Of a stretch of 64,000 bases of DNA, positions 37,144 to 46,465 are shown piece after piece (the first letter of the stretch is position 1; each line of letters starts with the position of its first letter). The notes under the pieces were generated by a model, which saw nothing but the letters and a program-made list of their open reading frames with translations, was not told where the DNA came from and did not search any database. The position numbers and the translations under genes are program-made. This stretch comes from GCA-1730015 sp964550655. Lineage in GTDB: Bacteria > Pseudomonadota > Gammaproteobacteria > Granulosicoccales > Granulosicoccaceae. Location of the stretch: positions 1 to 64,000 of the forward strand of contig CAZKAQ010000007.1 in the NCBI GenBank assembly GCA_964550655.1, written 5' to 3'.

Positions 37144-38424
37144 TTAACCGACAAGCCGGGGTAACGTTAATGATATTGCCGGTACGAACGTAATCAGCAT
37201 TAGCGCTACAAATATTGCCAGATAAAAAGGCCATATGGTTCGTATCGCTTTTTCCATGGGTAATTTGCCAACAGCACAGCCAACGAACAAACATGATCCG
37301 ACCGGTGGTGTGCACAGACCAAGTCCCAGGTTGACCAACAGGATCATGCCAAATTGCACCGGATCAACACCAATTGTATTCATGATAGGCAGAAAGATTG
37401 GTGTGCAAATCAGTATCAGTGCCGCCATATCCATAATCATTCCGAGTACCAGTAACACGCCATTGATCATCAGGAGTATCAGTAACGGATTCTCGGTTAG
37501 CCCGGTTAACAACTCGATTGCCAGGTTGGGTACTCGAAAGAACGTCAGCATGTATGCGAACGCACCGGCGCACGCTATCAGGATCATTACCATCGAGGTC
37601 GTACGCACCGATTGAACAACTGCAATTTTAAAATTCGTCAAGTTAATACTGCGGTAGACAATAATAGTTACCAGAAAAGCATACACAGCACCGAATGCAC
37701 CGGACTCTGTTGCTGTAAACACTCCGGATAAAACTCCGCCAACAATGATTACTGCGGTTAGCAAGCCCGGAATAGCACTGAAAAAGCTTATTAGAAGTAC
37801 AGTCCAGCCAGGAAACTTTTCGGCGCCATAGCCACGTTTAACGGCGATGATATAAGCCGCTACAGCGAGGCATATACACATCAATATGCCGGGTACAACA
37901 CCGGCGAGAAACAGCTTTGATATAGAAACCGCGCCACCGGTCGCGAGCGCGTAGATAATCATATTGTGGCTCGGAGGGATAATGATCCCTGCGATTGAAG
38001 AGGTCACTGTAACGTTTACAGCGTAGTCTGCATCGTAGCCTTTGTCTTTCATGACCGGAACGAGAATTGAACCGAGTGCCGAGATATCGGCTATCGCAGA
38101 TCCGGATATTCCACCAAACAGCATTGATGAAAATACGTTTACGATACCCAGGCCGCCGCGAACCGCACCGACTGCGTTTTGCGCAAAGCGCACCAGTCGC
38201 ATCGCGATGCCGCCATGAAACATTAACTCACCGGCAAAGATAAAAAACGGGATTGCCATCAGTGAGTAGACATTGATGCCGGCGACTATTCGCTGGAAAA
38301 CTATTAAAAGTGGCAGGCCTTCATACCAAAATGCTGACAGGGCAGAGATGCCTAATGCAAAGGCGACAGGTAATCCCAATATAACGCAAAGGGCAAATAC
38401 ACCGAGTAGCAGCAGTAGTCCCAT
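37144..38424 (-). CDS. dctM: TRAP transporter large permease, DctM type
   Basis: A 426-aa very hydrophobic protein with about 12 membrane segments, the normal length for DctM. Typical landmarks are FIFAGELMFHGGIAMRLV near 60-77, SAIADISALGSILVPVM near 110, IPPSHNMIIYA near 150, and NLGLGLCTPPVGSCLFVG near 370 (each quoted in part or whole under 20 residues). It forms the sodium-coupled translocation subunit with DctQ and receives substrate from DctP. It ends 59 bp before the SDR gene. Confidence 0.92.
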   Translation of the reverse strand: MGLLLLLGVFALCVILGLPVAFALGISALSAFWYEGLPLLIVFQRIVAGINVYSLMAIPFFIFAGELMFHGGIAMRLVRFAQNAVGAVRGGLGIVNVFSSMLFGGISGSAIADISALGSILVPVMKDKGYDADYAVNVTVTSSIAGIIIPPSHNMIIYALATGGAVSISKLFLAGVVPGILMCICLAVAAYIIAVKRGYGAEKFPGWTVLLISFFSAIPGLLTAVIIVGGVLSGVFTATESGAFGAVYAFLVTIIVYRSINLTNFKIAVVQSVRTTSMVMILIACAGAFAYMLTFFRVPNLAIELLTGLTENPLLILLMINGVLLVLGMIMDMAALILICTPIFLPIMNTIGVDPVQFGMILLVNLGLGLCTPPVGSCLFVGCAVGKLPMEKAIRTIWPFYLAIFVALMLITFVPAISLTLPRLVG

Positions 38425-38433
38425 CTGTATTCC

Positions 38434-38961
38434 TTATTCTATGCTGTCTACGCGATTATCTTTGCCGAGAAGCAGACGGATAAGATGACCGGTGGAAAAG
38501 ATAAAAATTAGAGCACCGCAGATCGTTAGTGGCAGTGAGCGCAGGCCTTCCGACCATTGAATTAACGGGATTAGCGTTTTCCATTTGAACTGAGTCAATT
38601 CCAGGCCATACCAAAACATCAGAGCGCCGAAGCTTGCCATAAGCACATCGGTTACGAAAACAAAAACGCTGCGCACACGAGGGGGTACAGAGGTGCGAAA
38701 TAAAACCACAGATAAATGAGTGTCCTGACGTACGCCGGCCGCGGCTCCGAAAAACGCGATGACCATAATAAGCAGATGTGAGACCTGTTCTACCCAGGTG
38801 GGTGTATCGTTTAACACATAACGCCCATACACTAACCATGCAAACAGCAGCGTCATTGAAACAAGAGCAGTACCAGCCAGAATGAAGCAGATTTTTGTCA
38901 ACAGGTTAAATGTCGCTTCCATGCCGCGCAAGAATGCTGATGGTTCAACGGAATTACTCAT
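38434..38961 (-). CDS. dctQ: TRAP transporter small permease, DctQ type
   Basis: 175 aa from the ATG at 38961. That start is preferred over a longer frame because GAGGA lies directly upstream of it and the protein then begins just before the first membrane helix. Four membrane segments lie at about 20-42, 57-77, 98-118 and 138-160. The PTWVEQVSHLLI segment is a family landmark between helices 1 and 2. It sits 9 bp before dctM. Confidence 0.85.
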   Translation of the reverse strand: MSNSVEPSAFLRGMEATFNLLTKICFILAGTALVSMTLLFAWLVYGRYVLNDTPTWVEQVSHLLIMVIAFFGAAAGVRQDTHLSVVLFRTSVPPRVRSVFVFVTDVLMASFGALMFWYGLELTQFKWKTLIPLIQWSEGLRSLPLTICGALIFIFSTGHLIRLLLGKDNRVDSIE

Positions 38962-39125
38962 TGTGTCCTCTTCATTTTCATCTCCGGAAACATTCATCTG
39001 CACAAGTGAGGTTGTCTGATGTTGTTTAAGTGCAACCTTAAGCAAGGTTCATGCAGTTGAACAAAGCATTGGCAGGATTGCCCTGCCTGACCAGTTGAGA
39101 TTCAATAACGTTTATTGTGAGGATA

Positions 39126-39147
39126 GTCCCCGGACAGAGCCGGGGAC
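39126..39147 (-). other. Intercistronic hairpin after the TRAP binding-protein gene
   Basis: Perfect 8-bp GC-rich stem GTCCCCGG/CCGGGGAC with loop ACAGAG, in the gap between dctP and dctQ. There is no T-tract on the minus strand. By position it could stabilise the dctP message and reduce permease expression, as is common for binding-protein genes. Confidence 0.5.
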
Positions 39148-39182
39148 AATATATAACGGGATTAACCGTAACAGCAGGAGAG

Positions 39183-40157
39183 CTATTCGGTTTCCTGAGC
39201 CATTTTTACCAAATCGACCATGTCAGGGTTGGCAGCCAGGTAGTCGTCATAGACTTGTACCATTGCCTCCTGAAAAGGACCTTTGTCAGCAATTTCGTTG
39301 ACTTTGATGCCAGCGGCTTCAACATCGATGCGAGCCTGGTTAGAGCCGACGGCCCACAGTTCGCGCTGATACAGAGCTGCTTCTTCTGCAGCGCTACGTA
39401 CACCGGCTTGCATCTCGGCAGACAGTGCATTGAACTTTTTTGTGTTTACGCAGATGCACTCGGGAATGATCAGGTGTTCGCTAAGAGAGTAGTGCGTAGT
39501 TACTTCGTAGTGGCCTACGTTTTTAAACGAAGGGAAGTTGTTCTCTGCACCATCCACAACACCGGTCTTAAGCGCTTGTTGTACTCCGGAAAATGCCATT
39601 GGTGAAGGATTTCCGCCCATGGCTGAAATCATTGCCGTGTACAAGTCATTGTTCATAACTCGAATTTTAAGGCCTTTGACGTCATCAGGTGTGTTGATAG
39701 GTTTCTGGCTGTAGAAAGACCGTGCTCCGGCATCAACCCAGGCCAGAGGAAGGAGACCAGCTTCGCCCATAGCATCTGCTATGGTTTGACCTGCTTCGCC
39801 TTCGAGAACGCGAAACATGTGAGGCACGCTCTTGAAAATGAAAGGCAGGGAAACGAGATTGGCTTCTTTAACAATCGGACCGATCGGCCCCAAGTTAAAA
39901 TTGCCAGCTTCTATCGCGCCAAGACGAACCTGTTCCAGTGCGTCGGGTTGCGAGCCCAGTACACCACCGTGAAACACTTGCAGTTTCACTTCGCCACCTG
40001 TTTTTTCATCGACAAGTTCTGCGAAACGATCCATTGCTGCAGTATTTGGATGACCATCACTGTGGATGTTCCAGGCTTTCCATTTTTCTGCAGCACTGGC
40101 ATTGAACGACAGGCACACTAAAGCGCCAGTAAGAATTAAAGTAAGTTTTTTAAACAT
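39183..40157 (-). CDS. dctP: TRAP transporter periplasmic solute-binding protein, DctP type
   Basis: A 324-aa protein with a signal peptide (hydrophobic 6-20, cleavage likely after ASA near 23). Family features are PNTAAMDRFAELVDEKTGG near 38-56, the GVLGSQPDALEQVRLGAIE block, and LKIRVMNNDLYTAMISAMG with the conserved arginine that usually clamps a carboxylate. The ligand is therefore probably an organic acid. A clear GGAGG ribosome site precedes the ATG. It is first in the dctPQM-SDR unit and divergent from the GntR/FCD regulator. Confidence 0.92.
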   Translation of the reverse strand: MFKKLTLILTGALVCLSFNASAAEKWKAWNIHSDGHPNTAAMDRFAELVDEKTGGEVKLQVFHGGVLGSQPDALEQVRLGAIEAGNFNLGPIGPIVKEANLVSLPFIFKSVPHMFRVLEGEAGQTIADAMGEAGLLPLAWVDAGARSFYSQKPINTPDDVKGLKIRVMNNDLYTAMISAMGGNPSPMAFSGVQQALKTGVVDGAENNFPSFKNVGHYEVTTHYSLSEHLIIPECICVNTKKFNALSAEMQAGVRSAAEEAALYQRELWAVGSNQARIDVEAAGIKVNEIADKGPFQEAMVQVYDDYLAANPDMVDLVKMAQETE

Positions 40158-40720
40158 GGATCCTCCCGGATATTATTAATCGTAAAGTAAATTTATGGGC
40201 CAAACGACATGCAATCCTGCTGATGGCGTAGTTATTTGAGTCCTGATATATACCTTTCTGCTTAAACGGTATGAGCAATAATTTCACGAAAAACGGCCGC
40301 CATTTACCCTCAAAGTGAGCCTGAGTACCAGATTCAAAACCGTCCAGGCGAACCTGATGGTTAGGAATCTGTTAACTGGCGGTACGGCTGGTATGGTAGT
40401 ATCCGTCCACGCTATTGCTATTGTCAAGCGGCAGTATTGGGTGTTTTGCCGGGTTAATTCGTTATTTGAACCGTCCTGTGATGTGGTCAGCGAAATGTAA
40501 TGACGTTTCAATTTCCGGTGGGCAAATGGAAGCCTGCCATATTCTGTCGCTTTGTACATTGCAGTATTGTCGGGCACTACAGTTTTGATTGCGGGTGTGC
40601 GTCACCAATGTGAACCGGGTGCATTCTTCCGCGGCCGCAATTGACATGAGTGTAAAGCGTGTTTATTTTCAAACAGGCTGGTTTCCATAGCCAGTTGGAA
40701 TTTGTCATACCGAGAAAGAT
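40158..40720. other. Divergent control region between dctP and the GntR regulator
   Basis: A 563-bp gap with no convincing gene. A good sigma-70 promoter for the regulator lies at 40641-40669. The octamer CGGTATGA occurs at 40267-40274 near dctP and inverted at 40705-40712 just before the regulator start, possibly marking regulator sites. Confidence 0.4.
40641..40669 (+). promoter_or_regulatory. Sigma-70 promoter of the GntR/FCD gene
   Basis: TTGACA at 40641-40646, a 17-bp spacer, and TATTTT at 40664-40669. The start codon of the regulator follows 51 bp later. Confidence 0.6.
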
Positions 40721-41410
40721 ATGAGTCTAGCTACAAACGGTTTATCTCAAGCCCGCCGCACAACTTCAGAGGAGTTGTTTGAACAAATTCGAAGCGACAT
40801 CGATAAAATGCGTTTGGTACCGGGGACCAAGCTAACCGAAGCCGAAGTTGCCAAGCGCTATGATGTCTCTCGCCAGCCGGTGCGTGAAGCGTTTATTCGC
40901 CTGGATAATCTCTCACTACTTAAAATCCAACCGCAAAAAGCAACCATAGTAAGAAGAATTTCAAAATCTGCTATACAGCAAGCGAGATTTGTTCGTGCCG
41001 CTGTTGAGATTGAAGTGGCACGTGCAGCTTGCCAGGCAGATAAACCGGACAGCATCGCTGAAATGCATGTGATTCTTGAAAAACAGTCAGACTGCCTGAA
41101 GGATAAAGACATATCGGGTTTCAATGTCCTTGATCATGATTTTCATAAGCAGATTTGTATAATGGCAGACTGCCAGTTCGCGATTGAGGTTATTGAGAAT
41201 TGCAAGGCAAAAGTCGACAGGCTATGCATACTTTCACTCGCCAATGATTCTGATGCTGAAGATGTTTTTACTGATCATCAAAACATCCTCAAGCATCTCT
41301 CAACTAAAAATGAGAAACAACTGGTGCAGTCAATCCGGCATCATCTGGCGCGGCTCGACAGTACAATTGAATATGTACAAACCGAGCACAGTTCCTACTT
41401 TGAAGACTAG
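40721..41410 (+). CDS. GntR-family (FCD) transcriptional regulator
   Basis: A 229-aa protein with a winged helix at about 12-80 (LTEAEVAKRYDVSRQPVREA is the recognition region) and a C-terminal FCD ligand domain. The metal-binding pattern of the FCD domain is visible as D-x3-H (LDHDFHKQI, about 131-139) and later histidines in SIRHHLARLD. It is divergent from the dctPQM-SDR genes and almost certainly controls them in response to the transported acid or its metabolite. Confidence 0.88.
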   Translation: MSLATNGLSQARRTTSEELFEQIRSDIDKMRLVPGTKLTEAEVAKRYDVSRQPVREAFIRLDNLSLLKIQPQKATIVRRISKSAIQQARFVRAAVEIEVARAACQADKPDSIAEMHVILEKQSDCLKDKDISGFNVLDHDFHKQICIMADCQFAIEVIENCKAKVDRLCILSLANDSDAEDVFTDHQNILKHLSTKNEKQLVQSIRHHLARLDSTIEYVQTEHSSYFED

Positions 41411-41411
41411 C

Positions 41412-41466
41412 GGGAGCGCAGTCTTTGTCAGCTACATTGCTGACGTAGCGCTACTTTAGAGCTCCC
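41412..41466. terminator. Nested hairpin between convergent genes, probable bidirectional terminator
   Basis: The outer arms GGGAGC (41412-41417) and GCTCCC (41461-41466) enclose a perfect inner stem GTCAGC/GCTGAC (41427-41444). It begins one base after the regulator's stop and lies before the stop of the convergent lipoprotein gene. No long T-tract is present, so termination activity is inferred. Confidence 0.4.
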
Positions 41467-41506
41467 AAGTCTTTGCAAACTTATTCAGGTTTGGTTGTGA
41501 GCTTAA

Positions 41507-42784
41507 TTACTTACCGACCTCAAATCCCACTACAATAGGCGGGTTCTCTGAACCACTCCTGGCATACTGTTTATTCAAGAGCGATACGTAGAGCATATTT
41601 TTATTTTCATCGTATGAGGCTCCGCCGACTCTGATAGTTTTGATATAACCATGAGATGGGTCGTTTTTTTCCGTAATCCATGATGGAAAATCCAAACGTC
41701 CGTAGCTGTAGGGCTTTACTTCATGTGGACTTAGTTTTCCTTCGCGTACTCGAACCATGTCGCGCACATCCCACAGCCAATAATAATTATGTAAATCGGA
41801 CGCGGCATTTGAGCAATAGCCGGGACACTCGAATCCGTCATCCTGGATAGGCTTGTAACCCACGCCGCTAATGTGTCCGCCGGAAACGCCGACGGTCATG
41901 TAGGTTGCAGTGCCGGGTACTATAAAGCCGTATCTGACATCACTGAGATGAGTCCAAATGTTATTTTGGCCGCTTTCGTTGTAGAGATCTTTATGTAAAG
42001 GTTTTTTTAGAGTGAACCCTAACACTTCCTTGGTTTTGATCGAGCCTGGTTTAGATTTTGAGACCAATGAATCGGCATCGAATACAAATGCAGAAGGTCC
42101 GACACTCAGGCGTGCAATAATCGGCAAACCGCTTGAGTTACCTGAAATATGTGTGCCCTTAAGTAACGGTTGCCAGTCTTGTGGAATTTTGCTGATCCAG
42201 CCAGCCGCTCGTGCAGCGCCTTGCAGTGAGTGCAGACCCATAATGTCGGACTTCTCCAGATTAGCAGAATCCTGTACGACGAATGTTGTCAGCCTGTTGT
42301 CTGCAGGTGCGTCATAGTATTCGAAACTGTTTACTATTAAAGAACCATTGTGCTCGAACAGGCCGGTAATATAATCATGCTTTTCCGGGTTTTTAAATCT
42401 GGATGAAGTGAAAGTCGGAGTGAAGTCTTGTCTGACCTGATCGGCGACCTTCAGATCTTTTATGCGCTTGCCAGTGGTTAACGGTGGCAATGCAAACTCT
42501 GCAATATTGTCGTGGTGATTGTGGCCAGTCATATAGAATCGATCGCCTTCGACATGTATCACCCCGTTTGACCAGTTTGCACTCGATTCGCCAAATGTTT
42601 CTGATGACAAGGCAAACGCGCCGGCGAATTTGAGGTCGTCAATTTGTAACAGTTTTGTATCTAAGGCTGCTGAAGCCTGTGGCACTTCAACCGTATTTGT
42701 GGAGTCCTGGCTGGCACTTGTACAGCTCGCACTAAAGCACGCTATGACAATTGACAGACGTTTTATAAAGCTATTGTTGACCAT
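41507..42784 (-). CDS. Hypothetical lipoprotein of unknown family, 425 aa
   Basis: The N-terminus has a hydrophobic stretch ending in SASC (Cys21), a lipobox-like site, followed by a Ser/Thr-rich linker. The rest contains several Gly/Asp-rich strands such as GDRFYMTGHNHHD and VSGGHISGVG. These suggest a beta-rich, perhaps propeller-like, extracytoplasmic domain, and a CPGYC pair may be a disulfide. I do not recognise the family and assign no function. The gene stands alone and is convergent with the GntR regulator. Confidence 0.75.
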   Translation of the reverse strand: MVNNSFIKRLSIVIACFSASCTSASQDSTNTVEVPQASAALDTKLLQIDDLKFAGAFALSSETFGESSANWSNGVIHVEGDRFYMTGHNHHDNIAEFALPPLTTGKRIKDLKVADQVRQDFTPTFTSSRFKNPEKHDYITGLFEHNGSLIVNSFEYYDAPADNRLTTFVVQDSANLEKSDIMGLHSLQGAARAAGWISKIPQDWQPLLKGTHISGNSSGLPIIARLSVGPSAFVFDADSLVSKSKPGSIKTKEVLGFTLKKPLHKDLYNESGQNNIWTHLSDVRYGFIVPGTATYMTVGVSGGHISGVGYKPIQDDGFECPGYCSNAASDLHNYYWLWDVRDMVRVREGKLSPHEVKPYSYGRLDFPSWITEKNDPSHGYIKTIRVGGASYDENKNMLYVSLLNKQYARSGSENPPIVVGFEVGK

Positions 42785-43220
42785 TAAATTTTTTCAACCG
42801 GGCTGTTAAGTTTGCGGAATTCAAGACTGGCGAAGTGATTATATTACTGTTGTACAACCCTTAAAACGCGTAAATGATTGTCACATAGTGGGTTTACGTT
42901 CTTAAATTTTTTCTCATCATTATGCTGAGATCGCCAGTTCCACTGTTCAGTGCGAATCCGGCGCTACGTGAAGCGTTGAATTTTACAGTAGTGACTGTAT
43001 CAAAACGGAATTCGCCAAGTGTAGATACACTGACCAAAAATAACCTGCGTGGTTCCGTGATGCGTCACATTTCTATAAGAAAACCGGTCAGGCCGTATCC
43101 TGGAGGGCAGCACCCATGCACTGCAGAACTGCTGCAGGAAGTACTTATGAGTACGAAGGGAATATATTTTCTGCGCATTTTGTAGTATACCCATGGCTGA
43201 GACCTTAATAAATGTAAATT
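42785..43220. other. Intergenic stretch, no supported gene
   Basis: A plus-strand frame at 42922-43185 (87 codons) is open, but it has no ribosome site, no recognisable domain and a composition unlike its neighbours. Short repeats such as a CTGCAG pair near 43123-43138 are present. The promoters of the flanking divergent genes should lie here. Confidence 0.4.
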
Positions 43221-43829
43221 ATGCGCAATAGAAAATTAGATATTCGTACGCTATACGTTATGGTCTGCGCAGCCTTTCTTTCATGCGTTGCGTTATCGGG
43301 CTTTGCCGCAGAGTCTGACGCGCGAGCTAACAGTGACTTTCCCGAGTCTGAGGAGGCAGAGATCCTTCGCCAGACTGCACTCAGTGGATCTGCTGAGTCC
43401 CAATTTAAACTGGGAGAATTGTTTGAGTATGGCAGAGGTGTAGAGCGCAGTGATTCAAAAGCCGCCTATTGGTATGAGCAGGCAGCATCTCAACAATATG
43501 CCCTCGCGCAATATCGACTCGCCATTCTTTATGATAATGGCTGGGGTAATCCGGTAAACAAGGAAAAAGCGTTTGTTTTATACAAGGCGGCAGCTGAGCA
43601 GGGAGTGGAGTTAGCTCAACATGATGTAGCAATTGCCTATTATCAAGGCTCAGGAACAGAAAAGAATTTGTTGCTTGCTTATAAGTGGTTAAAGATAGCC
43701 GATTTAAATGGCAACCCGTTAATGCAAAAGCACTTAAATCTGGTGGCTTCAGAAATGTCGCCGGATGAAATTGAATCAGCAAAATTTCTTGCGGAAGGGT
43801 GGATTGAGCTGATGAAAAATGAAATTTAA
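43221..43829 (+). CDS. Exported Sel1-like repeat protein
   Basis: A 202-aa protein with a signal peptide (hydrophobic 10-29, cleavage near SGFAAES). Sel1-like repeats, about 36 residues each, start near residues 52, 89 and 125. They are marked by SAESQFKLGELFEYGRGVE, YALAQYRLAILYDNGWG and ELAQHDVAIAYYQGSG. Such repeats form alpha-solenoid scaffolds for protein contacts in the envelope. The partner is unknown. Confidence 0.85.
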   Translation: MRNRKLDIRTLYVMVCAAFLSCVALSGFAAESDARANSDFPESEEAEILRQTALSGSAESQFKLGELFEYGRGVERSDSKAAYWYEQAASQQYALAQYRLAILYDNGWGNPVNKEKAFVLYKAAAEQGVELAQHDVAIAYYQGSGTEKNLLLAYKWLKIADLNGNPLMQKHLNLVASEMSPDEIESAKFLAEGWIELMKNEI

Positions 43830-43903
43830 CACCGGCGTATAGTCAGGATCTCATCCACTGTTCAGAACCCTGTTGTGATTAACTGCTGCAAGTGTTGAGT
43901 ATC

Positions 43904-45667
43904 TTATGCGAGAATTTTCCTGAATTCACTGACCAGTTGTTCAATAGTGACGGGTTTGACAAGCCAGGCGCAATCAATTGAGTTTGCCTCACTGATTCGA
44001 TCCGGTGCAGTATCACCGCTGATTATAATAATGGGTACCGATGGTTGAATTGCTCTAAGTTCCCAGATGGCTTCAAAACCATCGTCACCGTCTGCCAGTC
44101 TTAAATCCATTAAGACGCAATCGATTTCTTGAGTTTTAAATTGTGCTATGGCCTCTGCTGTGCGACTGGCGGTGAATGTTTGCATGCCAAGGTCTGTTAA
44201 CAGCGAACGGGTGCTTAGTTGAATGCCTTCGTCATCGTCAACTATCAGTACCTGGCGACCAGCAAGAAAGTCTGTTTCCTGTATGGTTGTGTGGTGGGTG
44301 TTCGATAGTCCGCAATCTTCTTCCACGGGAACGGTTTGAATAACTATTTCAAAGCATGATCCCTCCGGACCAGAGTGTATGAGCCGGACCTCTGTGCCGA
44401 GTAGAAGGGACAATCTTTTCACGACGGATAATCCAAGGCCAAGGCCGTGTTGACGTTCGCGCGCCTGATTGTTGATCTGGTAAAACTCTTCCCATATGTG
44501 GCTCTGCTCTTCTGCGCTGATTCCGGTTCCGGTGTCAGTAATTTTAAGTGACGCTATGCTATTTTCAACACTAAGCGTGCAAGTGATGTTTCCCTTGTTG
44601 GTGTACTTAACAGCATTTTCAATAATGTTCCGTAGCATCCTGCTGAATAGCTCTGCATCTGTATGAGTAAATATCTGTGGCTGTATTTTTGTGACAAGCT
44701 GTAGATTTTTTTCGTCTACGGTTGGTTTTATTGAGCTGATAATCTGAGATACCAAATCAGATAGATTGACAATCTTTGCGTTGACACTAACTACATTCGC
44801 ATCGAGCTTTGATATATCCAGCAGGGAATCAAGTTCATCCGAGAGCAATTGCATGGCATCGTTCATTTTAACAGCGATCGCTTTGCTCTTTGTATCCAGT
44901 GGTCTTATCGCAAGTGCCGCACTGAACAAAGACATGGTATGCAGAGGCTGCCTTAGATCATGGCTCGCAGCGGCCAGAAATCTGGTCTTTGCAGCGTTTG
45001 CCTGAGTTTCAGCATCAAGGGCCGTTTGAAGCTGAACTTGTGTGTGAAGGGTACGGACGAAAAAGCCATACACCTGACGTATTAATCCGAACATCACTGC
45101 CGCAAGCTGACATGTGAGCAGAACGACGAGTATTTGAAGCCAGTTTTCCACCTTGTCCTGAGGATCCAGTGACCATAAACCTATGATGGCAATAAAGAGC
45201 GGTATTGTTGAGTTCAGATAGAATGGTTTGTAGCCGAGGCTGGTTGCTGTACTGGCAGCGATAACGCCAACCATAAGCATCGACAGCAACGCACGTGTTT
45301 CTACTTGCATTTCTGCGGCAAAAAGTGCCGATGACCCCAGACTGAGGCCGGTAATCAAGGCAATGGCTCTTGCCTGAAACTGCCTTTTTTTTATGTCAAT
45401 TTGTGTTTTTGAAACTTGTTTTGCAAGATAAAAGCGTACTGACTGCACAGCCACAAGTGCAAGCCACCAAAGCACTACCCAAATTGATTGAAAATCTGTG
45501 TACAGCGCTGCCGAGATTGCAATCGCAACCATATGAACCGGAATGATTGTAAATCTGACGCTGCGACTAAAGTACTGCAACAGTGCTTCATTATGATTTT
45601 CAATGAAACCCGGATCTTCTTTTAAAGATTGCCATTCTTGTGCAGTTAAGGCTTCAGACTGGATCAA
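43904..45667 (-). CDS. Membrane hybrid sensor histidine kinase with C-terminal receiver
   Basis: A 587-aa protein. The N-terminal region (about 30-215) carries five to six membrane helices without a separate periplasmic domain. A short coiled coil follows, then HisKA with ASHDLRQPLHTMSLF (His near 237), the N-box IENAVKYT, DTGTGIS and GLGLGLSVVKR, and a receiver from about 470 with Asp in CVLMDLRL. The start is TTG, overlapping the TGA of the LuxR-type regulator gene, so the two are translated together. They form one signalling unit; the stimulus is unknown. Confidence 0.88.
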   Translation of the reverse strand: MIQSEALTAQEWQSLKEDPGFIENHNEALLQYFSRSVRFTIIPVHMVAIAISAALYTDFQSIWVVLWWLALVAVQSVRFYLAKQVSKTQIDIKKRQFQARAIALITGLSLGSSALFAAEMQVETRALLSMLMVGVIAASTATSLGYKPFYLNSTIPLFIAIIGLWSLDPQDKVENWLQILVVLLTCQLAAVMFGLIRQVYGFFVRTLHTQVQLQTALDAETQANAAKTRFLAAASHDLRQPLHTMSLFSAALAIRPLDTKSKAIAVKMNDAMQLLSDELDSLLDISKLDANVVSVNAKIVNLSDLVSQIISSIKPTVDEKNLQLVTKIQPQIFTHTDAELFSRMLRNIIENAVKYTNKGNITCTLSVENSIASLKITDTGTGISAEEQSHIWEEFYQINNQARERQHGLGLGLSVVKRLSLLLGTEVRLIHSGPEGSCFEIVIQTVPVEEDCGLSNTHHTTIQETDFLAGRQVLIVDDDEGIQLSTRSLLTDLGMQTFTASRTAEAIAQFKTQEIDCVLMDLRLADGDDGFEAIWELRAIQPSVPIIIISGDTAPDRISEANSIDCAWLVKPVTIEQLVSEFRKILA

Positions 45668-46305
45668 AATGCTATACCGAGGCTCGATATTTTATACATG
45701 GCTTCTGTTCGATTCTTTACCTCCAGTGCTTTGTAGGCTGCAGACAGGTGAAGTTTAACGGTGTTTTCTGCAATTTCCATCTCCCTCGCAATCATTTTGT
45801 TTTGCAGCCCGCGGCAGACGAGTTCCAGTGCTTTTTTCTGTCTTTGTGTGAGGTTATGAAGAGGATCTGCACTATTGGATTGCTTATCGGCGTTGATCTG
45901 TAGGGCAGATGATTCCCGGTGGGCTTCGGGAGGCAGGTATATTCCACCGGATAGAATTAACCGTAGTGCCGAAATTAAAACATCAGGATTAGCTGATTTT
46001 GGTATAAAGCCGGAGGCACCCTGGTCTATGCATTCTTTGATGATGTGCGGGTCGTCCTTGCTTGAGATAATAACTATTGAGCCGAGCACTCTATGCTGTT
46101 GTATTTTCTGCATAGTGTCCGCACTGTCGTTTGTACGATCTAGTACAAGGTCCAGAAGCACGAGGTCTGCAGTTTGAAATAAGTCTTCCTCGACCTCTTC
46201 AATTGAAGGTGCATCCGATATGGTAAGTTGATCAGATAACTCTGTTAATAATAGCTTGATGCCTTCTCGGAACAATGAGTGATCATCTATTATTAAAATG
46301 TGCAT
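45664..46305 (-). CDS. NarL/FixJ-type response regulator
   Basis: A 213-aa protein with an N-terminal receiver (acidic pair IDDH at 6-9, phospho-acceptor Asp in LVLLDLVL near 55, Lys in FIPKSA near 103). A LuxR-type helix-turn-helix covers about 148-210 (LTQRQKKALELVCRGLQNK and MEIAENTVKLHLSAAYKAL). It is transcribed ahead of, and overlaps, the hybrid kinase gene. The target genes are unknown. Confidence 0.9.
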   Translation of the reverse strand: MHILIIDDHSLFREGIKLLLTELSDQLTISDAPSIEEVEEDLFQTADLVLLDLVLDRTNDSADTMQKIQQHRVLGSIVIISSKDDPHIIKECIDQGASGFIPKSANPDVLISALRLILSGGIYLPPEAHRESSALQINADKQSNSADPLHNLTQRQKKALELVCRGLQNKMIAREMEIAENTVKLHLSAAYKALEVKNRTEAMYKISSLGIAF

Positions 46306-46465
46306 CGTCTACCAGCATCCGTTCAGTTAGTTCGTAAATATTATCAGGGTGGCCAACACGAGAACAGGCAAAATCCGCCATCTGAAGTATTCAACTTAAG
46401 TACTACACCGTTCGCTTACGGGTAATCGGAATCGCTCCGGATGATCTGCATCGAAGTGTATGGCG

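Noticed and set aside
42922..43185. Plus-strand open frame of 87 codons upstream of the Sel1-repeat gene
   Set aside because: No ribosome site, no domain, and its composition does not resemble neighbouring genes; more likely chance.
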